From Terriglobia bacterium (GTDB taxonomy: Bacteria > Acidobacteriota > UBA6911), in the NCBI GenBank assembly GCA_020072565.1, contig JAIQGI010000019.1, positions 1-64,000 on the forward strand: a DNA stretch of 64,000 nt, read 5' to 3'. The notes below the pieces were generated by a model. The model did no database searches, was not told the DNA's origin, and was given only the letters and a program-made list of their open reading frames with translations. Position 1 is the first letter of the stretch. Every line of letters starts with the position of its first letter. Positions 41,057 through 49,454 of the stretch are shown piece after piece. The position numbers and the translations under genes were made by a program.

Positions 41057-42148
41057 TTATTTTGCAGAAAGCGGCGCGATGGGGAGCTCGATGCGAAAGG
41101 TCATGCCGCGGCCTGCGTTCCTTTCGGCGTTGATCCTGCCGCCGTGGCGTTGCAACAGCTGATAGGAAATCGAAAGGCCCAGGCCGGTGCCCTGAGGCTT
41201 GGTCGTGAAGAAAGGGTCGAACACACGTTCCAGGTCCTCTTCCTCGAGCCCCGGGCCGTTGTCGGCGACTTCTACGACTACCTTGCCGTCTGCGCGCGCG
41301 GAACTGACCTCCAGCACACCGCCTTGGGGCATTGCTTGGATGCCGTTGAGAACGACATTCAGCAGAACCTGCCGGATCTGATCACGGTCGACGTTTACCT
41401 CGGGAAGTAGCGGGTCCAGGCACTTTCGGATTTCGACTCGCGAGTGCTCCGCTTCTTTCTGGAGCAGGTTCAGCGTGGAGCTGATCAATTCATTCAGCGA
41501 GGCAAGCTCCACTGCGGGCTTGGGCGGCCGAGCAAACCTGAGAAACTCGGCCACAATGGAGTTGAGCCTGGCTGTCTCCTCTTTGATGATCCTGACAAAC
41601 TCGTGCTTGGGATTGTCGGGGGCGATTTCGGTTTCAAGGATCTCAATCGACCCTTTAATGGATCCGAGAGGATTCCGGATCTCATGGGCAATGCCGGCAC
41701 TCAGCTGCCCGAGGGCGGCAAGCCGGTCCGACTGCTTGAGTTGCTCGAAGGCCGATCGCAGGCGCTCGTAGGCCTGCGACAGCTCACCCGACGTCTTCTC
41801 CAGTTTTTCCCGGTGGCGGCGCTCCCGGAGCGAAAGGAATCCGATCAAAAGCCCGATGACGTTGTAAAGGAAGATCTCGGCGTACTGGTTGAAGGAGTAA
41901 GTGGGAAGGTAGATCCAGTCGCGGTGGATGTGGATGCCATAGAGCACGCTCGTCAGGGCCGAGGCCAGAAAACCCCAGAGCGGCCCATACCAGAAGGCCG
42001 CCAGGATAATGGGGATATAGTAGAAACGCTGGTAGATTTCGTGCAGGTAGATGTACTCCGTGGGCGTCGCAAAGTGAAAGACCGAGATGAGCAGTATCAA
42101 GAACAGCAACACGGCCTGCTTCAGCGCCTCGCGCATTTCGCGCCTCAT
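41057..42148 (-). CDS. Membrane sensor histidine kinase (NtrB-like)
   Basis: The 363-residue protein has about four membrane helices in residues 10-110 with short loops and no large periplasmic sensor, a coiled linker, then HisKA with H155 in LSAGIAHEIRNPLGSIKG, and an ATPase domain with N box, VEVADNGPGLEEED and GTGLGLSISYQLLQRHGG. It overlaps the upstream response regulator by 4 bases (ATGA), so the two are translationally coupled and are partners. The membrane part may sense a membrane or lipid-soluble signal; the signal is unknown. Confidence 0.94.
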   Translation of the reverse strand: MRREMREALKQAVLLFLILLISVFHFATPTEYIYLHEIYQRFYYIPIILAAFWYGPLWGFLASALTSVLYGIHIHRDWIYLPTYSFNQYAEIFLYNVIGLLIGFLSLRERRHREKLEKTSGELSQAYERLRSAFEQLKQSDRLAALGQLSAGIAHEIRNPLGSIKGSIEILETEIAPDNPKHEFVRIIKEETARLNSIVAEFLRFARPPKPAVELASLNELISSTLNLLQKEAEHSRVEIRKCLDPLLPEVNVDRDQIRQVLLNVVLNGIQAMPQGGVLEVSSARADGKVVVEVADNGPGLEEEDLERVFDPFFTTKPQGTGLGLSISYQLLQRHGGRINAERNAGRGMTFRIELPIAPLSAK

Positions 42149-43542
42149 ACTGCCCCCGTCCCCTCTTTTTCATGCTCGCGGATGTTGTATTTCTGCATGC
42201 GGTAGATCAGGGTGTTGCGGGTAATGCCCAGATATCGGGCGGCGCGGGTCTGGTTCCAGCCATGCCGCTCCAGGGCCGCCAGAAGAATGTCCCGCTCAAC
42301 TTCCTGCAGCCGAAAACCCTCCTCCGGCAACCGGACAACAACCGAACCCAAGGACCCCGCCGGACGCCGGAACTGTGCCGGCATATCTTCCATGGTCACA
42401 ACGCCACGCTTGTCGAAGACCGTGAGCCTTTCTACGACATTCTCAAGTTCCCGGACATTGCCAGGCCAGTGATAGGTCTGAAAGGCATCGATCACCCCCT
42501 GTTCGAACCGGACTTCCTTGCCGAATTTCTGCCCCAGCTTCTCGAGGAAGTGGAACACCAGCAAGGGGATATCTTCTTTGCGTTCGCGCAGGGGCGGCAG
42601 ATAGAGCGGAGCGACGGAGAGCCTGTAATAGAGATCTTCCCGGAATGTGTTCTTCTCCATCAGTCGCATCAGATTCTGGTTGCTCGCCGCCACGATGCGC
42701 ACATCAACCAGGCGCGGGAGCGGGTCGCCGAGAACGTCCATTTCTTTTTGCTGCAAGATACGCAGCAGCTTCACCTGCATCCCCAACGGCAGTTCCCCAA
42801 TCTCGTCGAGGAGCAGCGTGCCCCCGTCGGCCACCTCGAACTTCCCCTTTTTGTTGGCCACGGCACCCGTGAATGCGCCTCGCTTGTAGCCGAACAGCTC
42901 TGATTCCATCAGCTCCTTTGGAATGGCCCCACAGTTGACCACGACGAAGGGCTTTCCCCGGCGCGGGCTGTTGAAATGAATGGCGCGGGCCAGAAGCTCC
43001 TTCCCGGTTCCGCTCTCACCCTCGATCAGGACAGTCGTGTCTACGCCAGCGAGCTGCGCCGCAAGCTCCAGGACTTGCTGAAACTTCTTGGAGGAGCCCA
43101 CAAAACCGCCGAACTCAAAGGTCTTCTGAACCACCTGGGCAAGACGCCGGTTCTCTTCCATCAGGTTGGACATCTTGAGGGCGGTGACGATCGCGTGATG
43201 GATCTCTGCCCGCTCGAAGGGCTTGGTGAGAAAATCGCTGGCCCCACCCTTGACCGCCTCCACCGCCTTGTCGATTGAGCCATGTGCCGTGAGGACGATG
43301 ATGGGGAGGTCGGCGCTTATCTTTCGGATTTCGGTCAGAAGCTGAAGGCCGTCCATCCCCGGCATCTTCAGGTCCGTTACCACTAGGTCCACCCTCTGTT
43401 CCTTCATGCGCTCGAGCGCCTCGGGTCCGGATGAGACCGGAATGGTCTGATAGCCGAATCCCTGGACATGATAGTTCAGGACATGCAGAAAGTTCCTGTC
43501 ATCATCTACAAGCAAGACCGTACCCGTCTTGGAAGTTGCCAT
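42145..43542 (-). CDS. NtrC-family sigma-54-dependent response regulator
   Basis: The 465-residue protein has a receiver domain with phosphoacceptor D57 ([12 protein letters not shown]), an AAA+ domain with Walker A GESGTGKE and the sigma-54 contact motif GAFTGA, Walker [14 protein letters not shown], and a Fis-type helix-turn-helix at the C-terminus ([32 protein letters not shown]). It would activate sigma-54 promoters when phosphorylated by the kinase encoded directly downstream. Targets are not evident in the window. Confidence 0.96.
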   Translation of the reverse strand: MATSKTGTVLLVDDDRNFLHVLNYHVQGFGYQTIPVSSGPEALERMKEQRVDLVVTDLKMPGMDGLQLLTEIRKISADLPIIVLTAHGSIDKAVEAVKGGASDFLTKPFERAEIHHAIVTALKMSNLMEENRRLAQVVQKTFEFGGFVGSSKKFQQVLELAAQLAGVDTTVLIEGESGTGKELLARAIHFNSPRRGKPFVVVNCGAIPKELMESELFGYKRGAFTGAVANKKGKFEVADGGTLLLDEIGELPLGMQVKLLRILQQKEMDVLGDPLPRLVDVRIVAASNQNLMRLMEKNTFREDLYYRLSVAPLYLPPLRERKEDIPLLVFHFLEKLGQKFGKEVRFEQGVIDAFQTYHWPGNVRELENVVERLTVFDKRGVVTMEDMPAQFRRPAGSLGSVVVRLPEEGFRLQEVERDILLAALERHGWNQTRAARYLGITRNTLIYRMQKYNIREHEKEGTGAV

Positions 43543-44309
43543 CTTTATATTCTAGCCTCCCGCATTCTCTGTGTCAAAACAAGCAATCACGCTGCAGATT
43601 GTGGCAAAAGCCGCATTTGGGGACAGAAAATCACACAGAAACAATGGAAAAACGAGAAGGGAGTGGCCGCAACGCATAAACACATCGCACTCCCTTGTGA
43701 GCGGGGGCGCACGCGCATGCGGGTGGCGACTTTTAAAAACAGCCGCGGATTTCACAAATGCCGCTGCTTCCCGTCGTCAGGAAGTGCTCTCGGTGCGGTG
43801 CGTTGCCCGGATTGTTTTCTTTCGCGCCACCTTGGCAAATTAGAGTGTTTTAATCATAAGCCGGAAAACCGGAATAAGGGGTTGCCAAACTGTCCGATGT
43901 CTGGGATGATTGGCATGTAGACACGTCGAACCTGACGCGTCGTAGGGTGGCGTCGGAGCGCAGGAAGTTCATTTAGGCCAGAGGTAGAAGAATGCCTGTC
44001 TTGTTCATCCAGGCTTCCAGATGGGGCAGCGCCGGTTTTCGCGCGTCCCTGGGTCTTCGTGCCTTCGACAGCCCTATCAGCCTTTTCTTCAGTACCCAAC
44101 ACCCCCGCCTGTGGCAGGCGGGTGATCTTGAATCAGCCCGGAACGGCGCGCCAAATCCCCCCGGTCACTTGCCGGCTCAGCCTGGTCCTCGCAGCTCGAA
44201 GCGCGCGTCCCGAAAGTCCCGTGGCAACATGTAATCGCTGTTTTTAGCCGCGCACGTCGGCAGGTGTGTGCCTGCCTTGACGTTGCGCGTTCTAACAGGG
44301 AAGGAACCC
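43543..44309. other. 767-base gene-free region
   Basis: Between the divergent response regulator and lytic transglycosylase genes. Two clean hairpins are visible: CCCGCCTG TGG CAGGCGGG (44104-44122) and GGCAGG TGTGTG CCTGCC (44259-44276), the latter 34 bases before the transglycosylase start. No frame shows family similarity. Confidence 0.5.
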
Positions 44310-45569
44310 ATGGCGGATTCTAATAAACAATTGGATCTATTGCCGTTGCGCAGGCTGCCACGGTCACGCGCCCGACGGCTGGAGCTGAAGATAGAGGGAA
44401 TTCTCTATCGTCTCCATGACATCGGCGGACACCGCTTCGCCACCAGGTATTTGCGTAAGGGCATACTCAGGCCGGATTACTTCATCCGTCTCGGAGCGCG
44501 AGGGCCCGAGCTGGTGTTTGTGCTGAATCGATCCCTTTTTGGCCTGGGAGAGGAACAGGCCGGATCCCACGATCCGGTGTTTGGGCGGGAGACGGCCGGC
44601 GACGCACCCCATTCGGATTTTTCTTCCACATTCGGGGGTGCTCAAATCGGTCAAGACGACGGCATTATCCCCTCGTCTTCAAACGGCCGGCTGGTCCGTC
44701 GTTTCTGGCGGCACAGCCGGTTGACACTGGGCGTCATGTCCTGTGTGCTGGTTGTCATCGCATCGTATGCCGGCTGGGGCAACAGAAATCTCACCCGGGC
44801 GAACAGCGTCGGGCAGGTCGCACAGCTGGAAACCGTGAGGGCGGGAGGCGGCGAGGACTACCTGCAGATCGGCCGGATGATCGGTAACCTCCTCTATCGT
44901 GGAGCCGGCGCACAGGATCTGGCAATGCGTAACGCCGACAAGGACTTCGTCGAGCGTGAAATCCAAGCGCTGATGGAGGAGTTCGGCGCTGAGGAGTACA
45001 ACGTTCCGCCTGAGTTTGTCAGGGCGGTGAACCACCACATCAGCCAATACCAGGACCGGGACCGCGATGAAATGACGCATGCGCTCGTGGATGAGCGCCA
45101 GAGCCTCCAATGCGTGCGCGAGATCCTGCGACGCGACCAGCTGCCCGAGGATCTTGCTTACATCGCGCTGGTCGAGAGCGGGTTACTGCAAATGTCTGAG
45201 AGCTCGGAAGGAGCGGTCGGTTTCTGGCAATTCACCGAGGCGACTGCGCGCGATTATGGCCTGCAGGTGAACGAAAGCGTGGATGAGCGTCTTGACCTCC
45301 GCAAATCCACCGAAGCGGCAAGCCGCTATATCCGGGAACTGATCCTCGATTTTGGGGCCGGCAGTTCCGTGATGCTCGCGATGGCAGCCTATAACAGTGG
45401 CCCCGAAAAGGTGCGGCACGCCGTCAGGAGCGTGAAGGATCCTATCAAACAGCGCAACTTCTGGTACCTCTATAGTACCCAAGCACTCCCGGCGGAAACG
45501 CGGGAATATGTCCCCAAAGTATTTGCGGCCAGTATCATTGGCCGCAACCCCCGACGATTCGGCTTCTAA
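44310..45569 (+). CDS. Membrane-anchored lytic transglycosylase (SLT domain)
   Basis: Starting from the ATG at 44310 (ribosome site GGAAGGA) the protein has 419 residues. The first ~115 are a basic cytoplasmic region, one membrane helix follows (LTLGVMSCVLVVIASYAGW), and the C-terminal half is a goose-type lysozyme-like SLT domain: catalytic Glu in ALVESGLLQ, GFWQFTEATARDYGL, and the MAAYNSGPEKVRHAV motif. It cleaves peptidoglycan with formation of 1,6-anhydro ends, acting in the periplasm. The long cytoplasmic N-terminus is unusual for the family. A strong palindrome follows the stop. Confidence 0.9.
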   Translation: MADSNKQLDLLPLRRLPRSRARRLELKIEGILYRLHDIGGHRFATRYLRKGILRPDYFIRLGARGPELVFVLNRSLFGLGEEQAGSHDPVFGRETAGDAPHSDFSSTFGGAQIGQDDGIIPSSSNGRLVRRFWRHSRLTLGVMSCVLVVIASYAGWGNRNLTRANSVGQVAQLETVRAGGGEDYLQIGRMIGNLLYRGAGAQDLAMRNADKDFVEREIQALMEEFGAEEYNVPPEFVRAVNHHISQYQDRDRDEMTHALVDERQSLQCVREILRRDQLPEDLAYIALVESGLLQMSESSEGAVGFWQFTEATARDYGLQVNESVDERLDLRKSTEAASRYIRELILDFGAGSSVMLAMAAYNSGPEKVRHAVRSVKDPIKQRNFWYLYSTQALPAETREYVPKVFAASIIGRNPRRFGF

Positions 45570-45590
45570 CTCAAACGATAGCAACCAAAT

Positions 45591-45628
45591 ACACGAAAAA
45601 CGCGAAAGCTCTTTCGCGTTTTTCGTGT
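45591..45628. terminator. Perfect 18-bp hairpin of the CACGAAA family
   Basis: ACACGAAAAACGCGAAAG (45591-45608) is exactly complementary to CTTTCGCGTTTTTCGTGT (45611-45628). It starts 22 bases after the transglycosylase stop. The stem is strong but lacks a T-run after it, and its words match the dispersed palindrome family, so termination is likely but not certain. Confidence 0.6.
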
Positions 45629-45682
45629 GGTCCGTGCTTTATTTGGGTTTTTCCCGGCCGCAGCTCCGGTTATATTTATTCC

Positions 45683-46804
45683 ATGGGTGTGCCGATTTCG
45701 CAGATGTGGACGGTCGCAACGTACGTGCTCAAACAGAGGATGGCCGGGCGGAAACGCTATCCGCTGGTGTTGATGCTCGAGCCCCTGTTCCGGTGCAACC
45801 TGGCTTGCGCCGGATGCGGGAAAATCCAGTATCCTGCGCACATTCTGAAGCGACACCTCACCCCCGAGGAATGTTTCAAGGCAGTCGAAGAGTGTGGTGC
45901 CCCCATGGTGAGCATTCCCGGCGGGGAGCCCCTTCTGCATCCGCAGATCGCCCAGATTATCGAGGGTCTGGTCCAACGGAAAAAGTACATCTATCTCTGC
46001 ACCAACGCACTGCTTCTGAAGGAAAAGATCCATCTCTTTCGGCCGAGCAAATACCTGACGGTCAATGTGCATATGGACGGACAGCGGGAGCATCACGACA
46101 TGTCGGTCTGTCGCGAGGGCGGATACGACCTGGCTGTCGAGGGAATCAAAGAGGCCACCCGGCGAGGATTCAGGGTGACGACCAACACAACGCTCTTCGA
46201 CGGCACTGACCCGGGGAGCGTGCGCGGCTTCTTCGACGAGATGATGGATCTCGGCGTCGAAGGGATGACGATCTCTCCCGGGTATAACTATAGCAAGGCG
46301 CCCGACCAGGAGCACTTTCTGGGTAAAACTGCAACCCGAAGCCTCTTTCACATGATCTTGAGCAATCGGAAGAAACGCTGGCGCTTCAATCAGAGTCCAT
46401 TGTTTCTCGAGTTTTTGATGGGCCTGCGCGACTATGCATGCACACCTTGGGGAATGCCCACCTACAACCTGTTCCGCTGGCAAAAGCCCTGCTACCTGTT
46501 GCAGGACGGATACGCGGAGACTTTTGCCGAGTTGATCGATCAAACCGAGTGGCATAACTACGGCGCTGAATCCGGCAATCCGAAGTGCGCCAACTGCATG
46601 GTGCATTGCGGTTACGAAGCCAGCGCTGTTAACGATACCTTCGGCTCGCTCAGGGGAATTTGGAACACGGTGCGCGCGTCCCTCTTTTCGGGCGGTTACC
46701 AGAGCCGGAGCGCTGCCATGGCTCTGGCAGATGAGGATTCCCGGCGCGCATCCCTGGTACAGATCCAGACCAAGCCGCCGGCCCGGGAGACCGCCCGGGT
46801 CTGA
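45683..46804 (+). CDS. hpnH: HpnH, adenosyl-hopene transferase (radical SAM)
   Basis: HpnH attaches the 5'-deoxyadenosyl group of SAM to diploptene, the first step in making extended hopanoids. The 373-residue protein starts MGVPISQMWTVATYVLKQ, has the cluster motif C38-C42-C45 (CNLACAGC), the SIPGGEPLLHPQI loop and a C-terminal cysteine-containing region (NCMVHCGYEASAV) typical of HpnH. No squalene-hopene cyclase is in the window, so the rest of the pathway lies elsewhere. A small gene and an AAA ATPase follow on the same strand. Confidence 0.96.
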   Translation: MGVPISQMWTVATYVLKQRMAGRKRYPLVLMLEPLFRCNLACAGCGKIQYPAHILKRHLTPEECFKAVEECGAPMVSIPGGEPLLHPQIAQIIEGLVQRKKYIYLCTNALLLKEKIHLFRPSKYLTVNVHMDGQREHHDMSVCREGGYDLAVEGIKEATRRGFRVTTNTTLFDGTDPGSVRGFFDEMMDLGVEGMTISPGYNYSKAPDQEHFLGKTATRSLFHMILSNRKKRWRFNQSPLFLEFLMGLRDYACTPWGMPTYNLFRWQKPCYLLQDGYAETFAELIDQTEWHNYGAESGNPKCANCMVHCGYEASAVNDTFGSLRGIWNTVRASLFSGGYQSRSAAMALADEDSRRASLVQIQTKPPARETARV

Positions 46805-46825
46805 CAAACGCCGCACGGCATCATC

Positions 46826-47227
46826 ATGTCGGAAGACAGTCAGGGCCAACCGGTCGATTTGGATGCAGGCCCCTCCCGTCCACATGAGGACTTGCAGGGG
46901 TGGATCCCGGAACTCGCCGGCCCGGAGGAAATCCGGGAAGCCCTCGAAAAGGCATTCGACTATCGCGGCGATGTCACGATTACACTGAAAAGCGGCGAGA
47001 AGATCGAGGGCTTCATTTTCGATCGGAGAGCCGAGGGCCCTTCCCTTGCACAGTGCCTTGTCAGGATGATCCCGAGAGAGGGGAGCCGGAAGATCACAAT
47101 CCGATACCACGACATCGCAAGGCTGGAGTTCACCGGCCGGGATACCGCCGCCGGCAAGACCTTCGAATTGTGGATGAAGCGTCTGCGCGAAAAAAGGAGC
47201 CGGAACGACACAGGACACCAAGGTTGA
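46826..47227 (+). CDS. Small conserved-looking protein downstream of hpnH
   Basis: The 133-residue acidic-to-basic protein has no family I can name. Residues ~30-110 hold a compact beta-rich segment, DVTITLKSGEKIEGFIFDRR and KITIRYHDIARLEFTGRDTAAG, that resembles an Sm-like or RNA-chaperone-style barrel pattern in spacing, but this is only a visual impression. The C-terminus is a charged helix (WMKRLREKRSRN). It starts 21 bases after hpnH and the context suggests co-transcription, so a hopanoid or membrane role is possible. Confidence 0.7.
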   Translation: MSEDSQGQPVDLDAGPSRPHEDLQGWIPELAGPEEIREALEKAFDYRGDVTITLKSGEKIEGFIFDRRAEGPSLAQCLVRMIPREGSRKITIRYHDIARLEFTGRDTAAGKTFELWMKRLREKRSRNDTGHQG

Positions 47228-47337
47228 TTCGGCTTCCTTCCATGTACTTCGCAGGCGCTTTTTGCTGGGGCCGGCGTTATTTTTCGTGTGTTGGTGCCCG
47301 GGCGGTGGTTTAATCTGGTGTGCCATAGGAGAGACAC

Positions 47338-48816
47338 GTGAGCCTAAAGCAACCGGAGAATCGAACCGAGAGCCGTGCCTTCTCGGCACTGCGCGAACTG
47401 GTGCAGGGCAGGCGTCCCTTGATCTACATTTGCACCTCCGAAGAGCAGCGCGCACGGCAACTCCTGCAGGATGCCGCCCGGCACCTTTTTTCTGGCAAAG
47501 TGCCGGTTTGGTCGTGGACCTCGACCCGCGGGCTGATCGGGCCCGGTGGGAATACGGAGTCCGGCAAACTTCTCGATGCGAGCGCCGTGCTGGACTTCAT
47601 CGCCGGATATAAGGGGCCGGCAATCTTTCAGCTTCGCGATTTTCATGAGTTCATGGGAGGCATGCCCGAGATCCGGCGCAAGCTGCGGGATTTGTACGAG
47701 GTCTGTCTCGACACCGGCAAGTTTGCCGTCATCACATCGCCGGTACGCGTGCTCCCTGAAGAGCTCAGCCGTCAGGTCGCCTTCATCGAGTTGCATCACC
47801 CCGATCTGGAGGAGATGATCGCCTTTCTTGCCGACGAAGTCCGGGTGCTGGGGCGACAGGGCTTCAAGATAGATAGCGGCGAGCAGGCGATGTTCAAGAT
47901 AGCGCGGGCTCTGCAGGGCCTGACAGTCGACGAGGCCCGCCATGCGCTGCGGCGCGCGCTGGCGCTGGGCGGCACTCTCGACGAGGATTCAGCACCGCTG
48001 CTGCTGGAGGAGAAGAAGCTCATCGTCAACCAGTCCGGAGGGCTCATCAATTACGTTGCCGACGGAACTCAGATCGAGCACGTGGGGGGCCTTGAATACC
48101 TGAAGAAATGGCTCCTGGAGCGGCGCAGGCTGTTCATGGAGCGCGAAAGCCTCACGGCGGACATCGTTCCCAAGGGCGTGCTGGTGATGGGAGTCTCTGG
48201 TTGCGGCAAGAGCCTGTCGGTCAAGGCAATCTCCTCCTGCTTCGGGTTGCCGTTGTACCGCATCGACATGATCGAAGTTTTTTCCGGCCGCCACGGCACT
48301 CCGGATGGCGCATTTGCGGAGGCCTGCCGCACCGTCGAGTCGCTAGCGCCCGCCGTCGTCTGGTTCGATGAAATCGAGATGGGCCTCACCGGGCAGGGCA
48401 CTGAGGCCGGAACCAACCTCGGACGCATATTCGCTTTCTTCGATCTCTTGCCTGCGGAGATGATCCGCAAGGGCCGGTTCGACGAGGTGTTCTTCATCGA
48501 TCTCCCCAGCGAAGAGGAGCGCATCGAAATCTTTCGCATCCACCTCCATAAGCGCGGCATCGATCCGGATGCGCTCGAGATCGGCCGGCTCCGGCGCATC
48601 ACGCAGGGGTGGACCGGTGCCGAAATCGAGCAGTGTGTCGTTTCCGCGCTCACCACGGTCCGGATCGAGAACAAATCCATGAGTTTTGAGGAATTGCATC
48701 GGGCTGCGCTCAACGTCATTCCGCTGTCGAAGACGATGCGCGAGCAGGTGGAGCACATCCGTTCGTGGGCATATGACCGCGCAGTACGGGCTTCTCCGCG
48801 CGAAGCCGGCCACTAG
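47338..48816 (+). CDS. Ycf46-type AAA+ ATPase
   Basis: The 492-residue protein has an N-terminal domain of about 230 residues (PLIYICTSEEQRA, IFQLRDFHEF), followed by one AAA+ module: Walker A GVSGCGKS near residue 285, Walker B VVWFDEIEMGL, and arginine-finger region RKGRFDEVFFIDLPSEEER. This is the Ycf46 arrangement, known from cyanobacteria and plastids and found in many bacteria, with unclear function. No protease domain or membrane helix is present. It lies 110 bases after the small gene and may belong to the hpnH transcription unit. GTG is the start codon. Confidence 0.9.
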   Translation: MSLKQPENRTESRAFSALRELVQGRRPLIYICTSEEQRARQLLQDAARHLFSGKVPVWSWTSTRGLIGPGGNTESGKLLDASAVLDFIAGYKGPAIFQLRDFHEFMGGMPEIRRKLRDLYEVCLDTGKFAVITSPVRVLPEELSRQVAFIELHHPDLEEMIAFLADEVRVLGRQGFKIDSGEQAMFKIARALQGLTVDEARHALRRALALGGTLDEDSAPLLLEEKKLIVNQSGGLINYVADGTQIEHVGGLEYLKKWLLERRRLFMERESLTADIVPKGVLVMGVSGCGKSLSVKAISSCFGLPLYRIDMIEVFSGRHGTPDGAFAEACRTVESLAPAVVWFDEIEMGLTGQGTEAGTNLGRIFAFFDLLPAEMIRKGRFDEVFFIDLPSEEERIEIFRIHLHKRGIDPDALEIGRLRRITQGWTGAEIEQCVVSALTTVRIENKSMSFEELHRAALNVIPLSKTMREQVEHIRSWAYDRAVRASPREAGH

Positions 48817-48889
48817 GCAAATCCAAACCGAGAGGTACACGAAAGGAGCTCCCACGCTCCATGGGGCAATTTGACAAACCAGCAGGAGG

Positions 48890-49294
48890 CTAGCGCCTCG
48901 CCTGAAGCAGTGCGGCCCAAGATTCGGACATGGAAGCGAACATGTGCTTTTCGTAGAGCACATCTTCGAGTTCGAGTCCGACAGCGAACTCCGAGCCGTG
49001 CGGCGCGCAGTAGATGATTTCACCCAGCAGGACGGTTCCTCCCCATTCGACCTTGACCATGGTTCCCGGAGTCAATTCATGAGCCAGGATCATGCGGGTT
49101 CCTTTGGCCGAAAAGTTGGCGAGGCGTCCCAATTGGGGAATCCCCGGCTGCTCGAGATTGGTCACAGTCACAGGCTGATCGATTTCGAATCTAGGCTCGC
49201 GTCGGCGGCAGTCCATGCTTCGATTCATCGACCGGTTCCCCGGAAACTTTAGGTCGCCGGGTGCCTGGATGGTGAAGACATGGTTCACTTCCAT
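48890..49294 (-). CDS. PilZ domain protein
   Basis: The 134-residue protein is one PilZ domain with the two c-di-GMP-binding motifs: RRREPRFEID (RxxxR) and ANFSAKGTRM (D/NxSxxG). It would bind c-di-GMP and pass the signal to an unknown partner. The ribosome site is weak; an internal ATG at RSMNRSMDCRRREP is an alternative start nearer the domain. It lies divergently from glgX. Confidence 0.9.
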   Translation of the reverse strand: MEVNHVFTIQAPGDLKFPGNRSMNRSMDCRRREPRFEIDQPVTVTNLEQPGIPQLGRLANFSAKGTRMILAHELTPGTMVKVEWGGTVLLGEIIYCAPHGSEFAVGLELEDVLYEKHMFASMSESWAALLQARR

Positions 49295-49454
49295 TCTCGA
49301 TTCACTTTCTGTATTCTTGCGACCAGCCCCTCATGGTCAGAATTCTTTTTCCTGATGCGAGGGCGGATACCCGGGTCTTTGAGCTTAATCCTTGGCACGG
49401 GGCTTGGGCCGTACAAGAATCTCGCGCCGCCCCGCGCGGTGTAAAGGAGACTGC

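Noticed and set aside
45566-47455. 629-codon minus-strand open frame
   Set aside because: Antisense to hpnH and the small gene after it; no recognisable domain.
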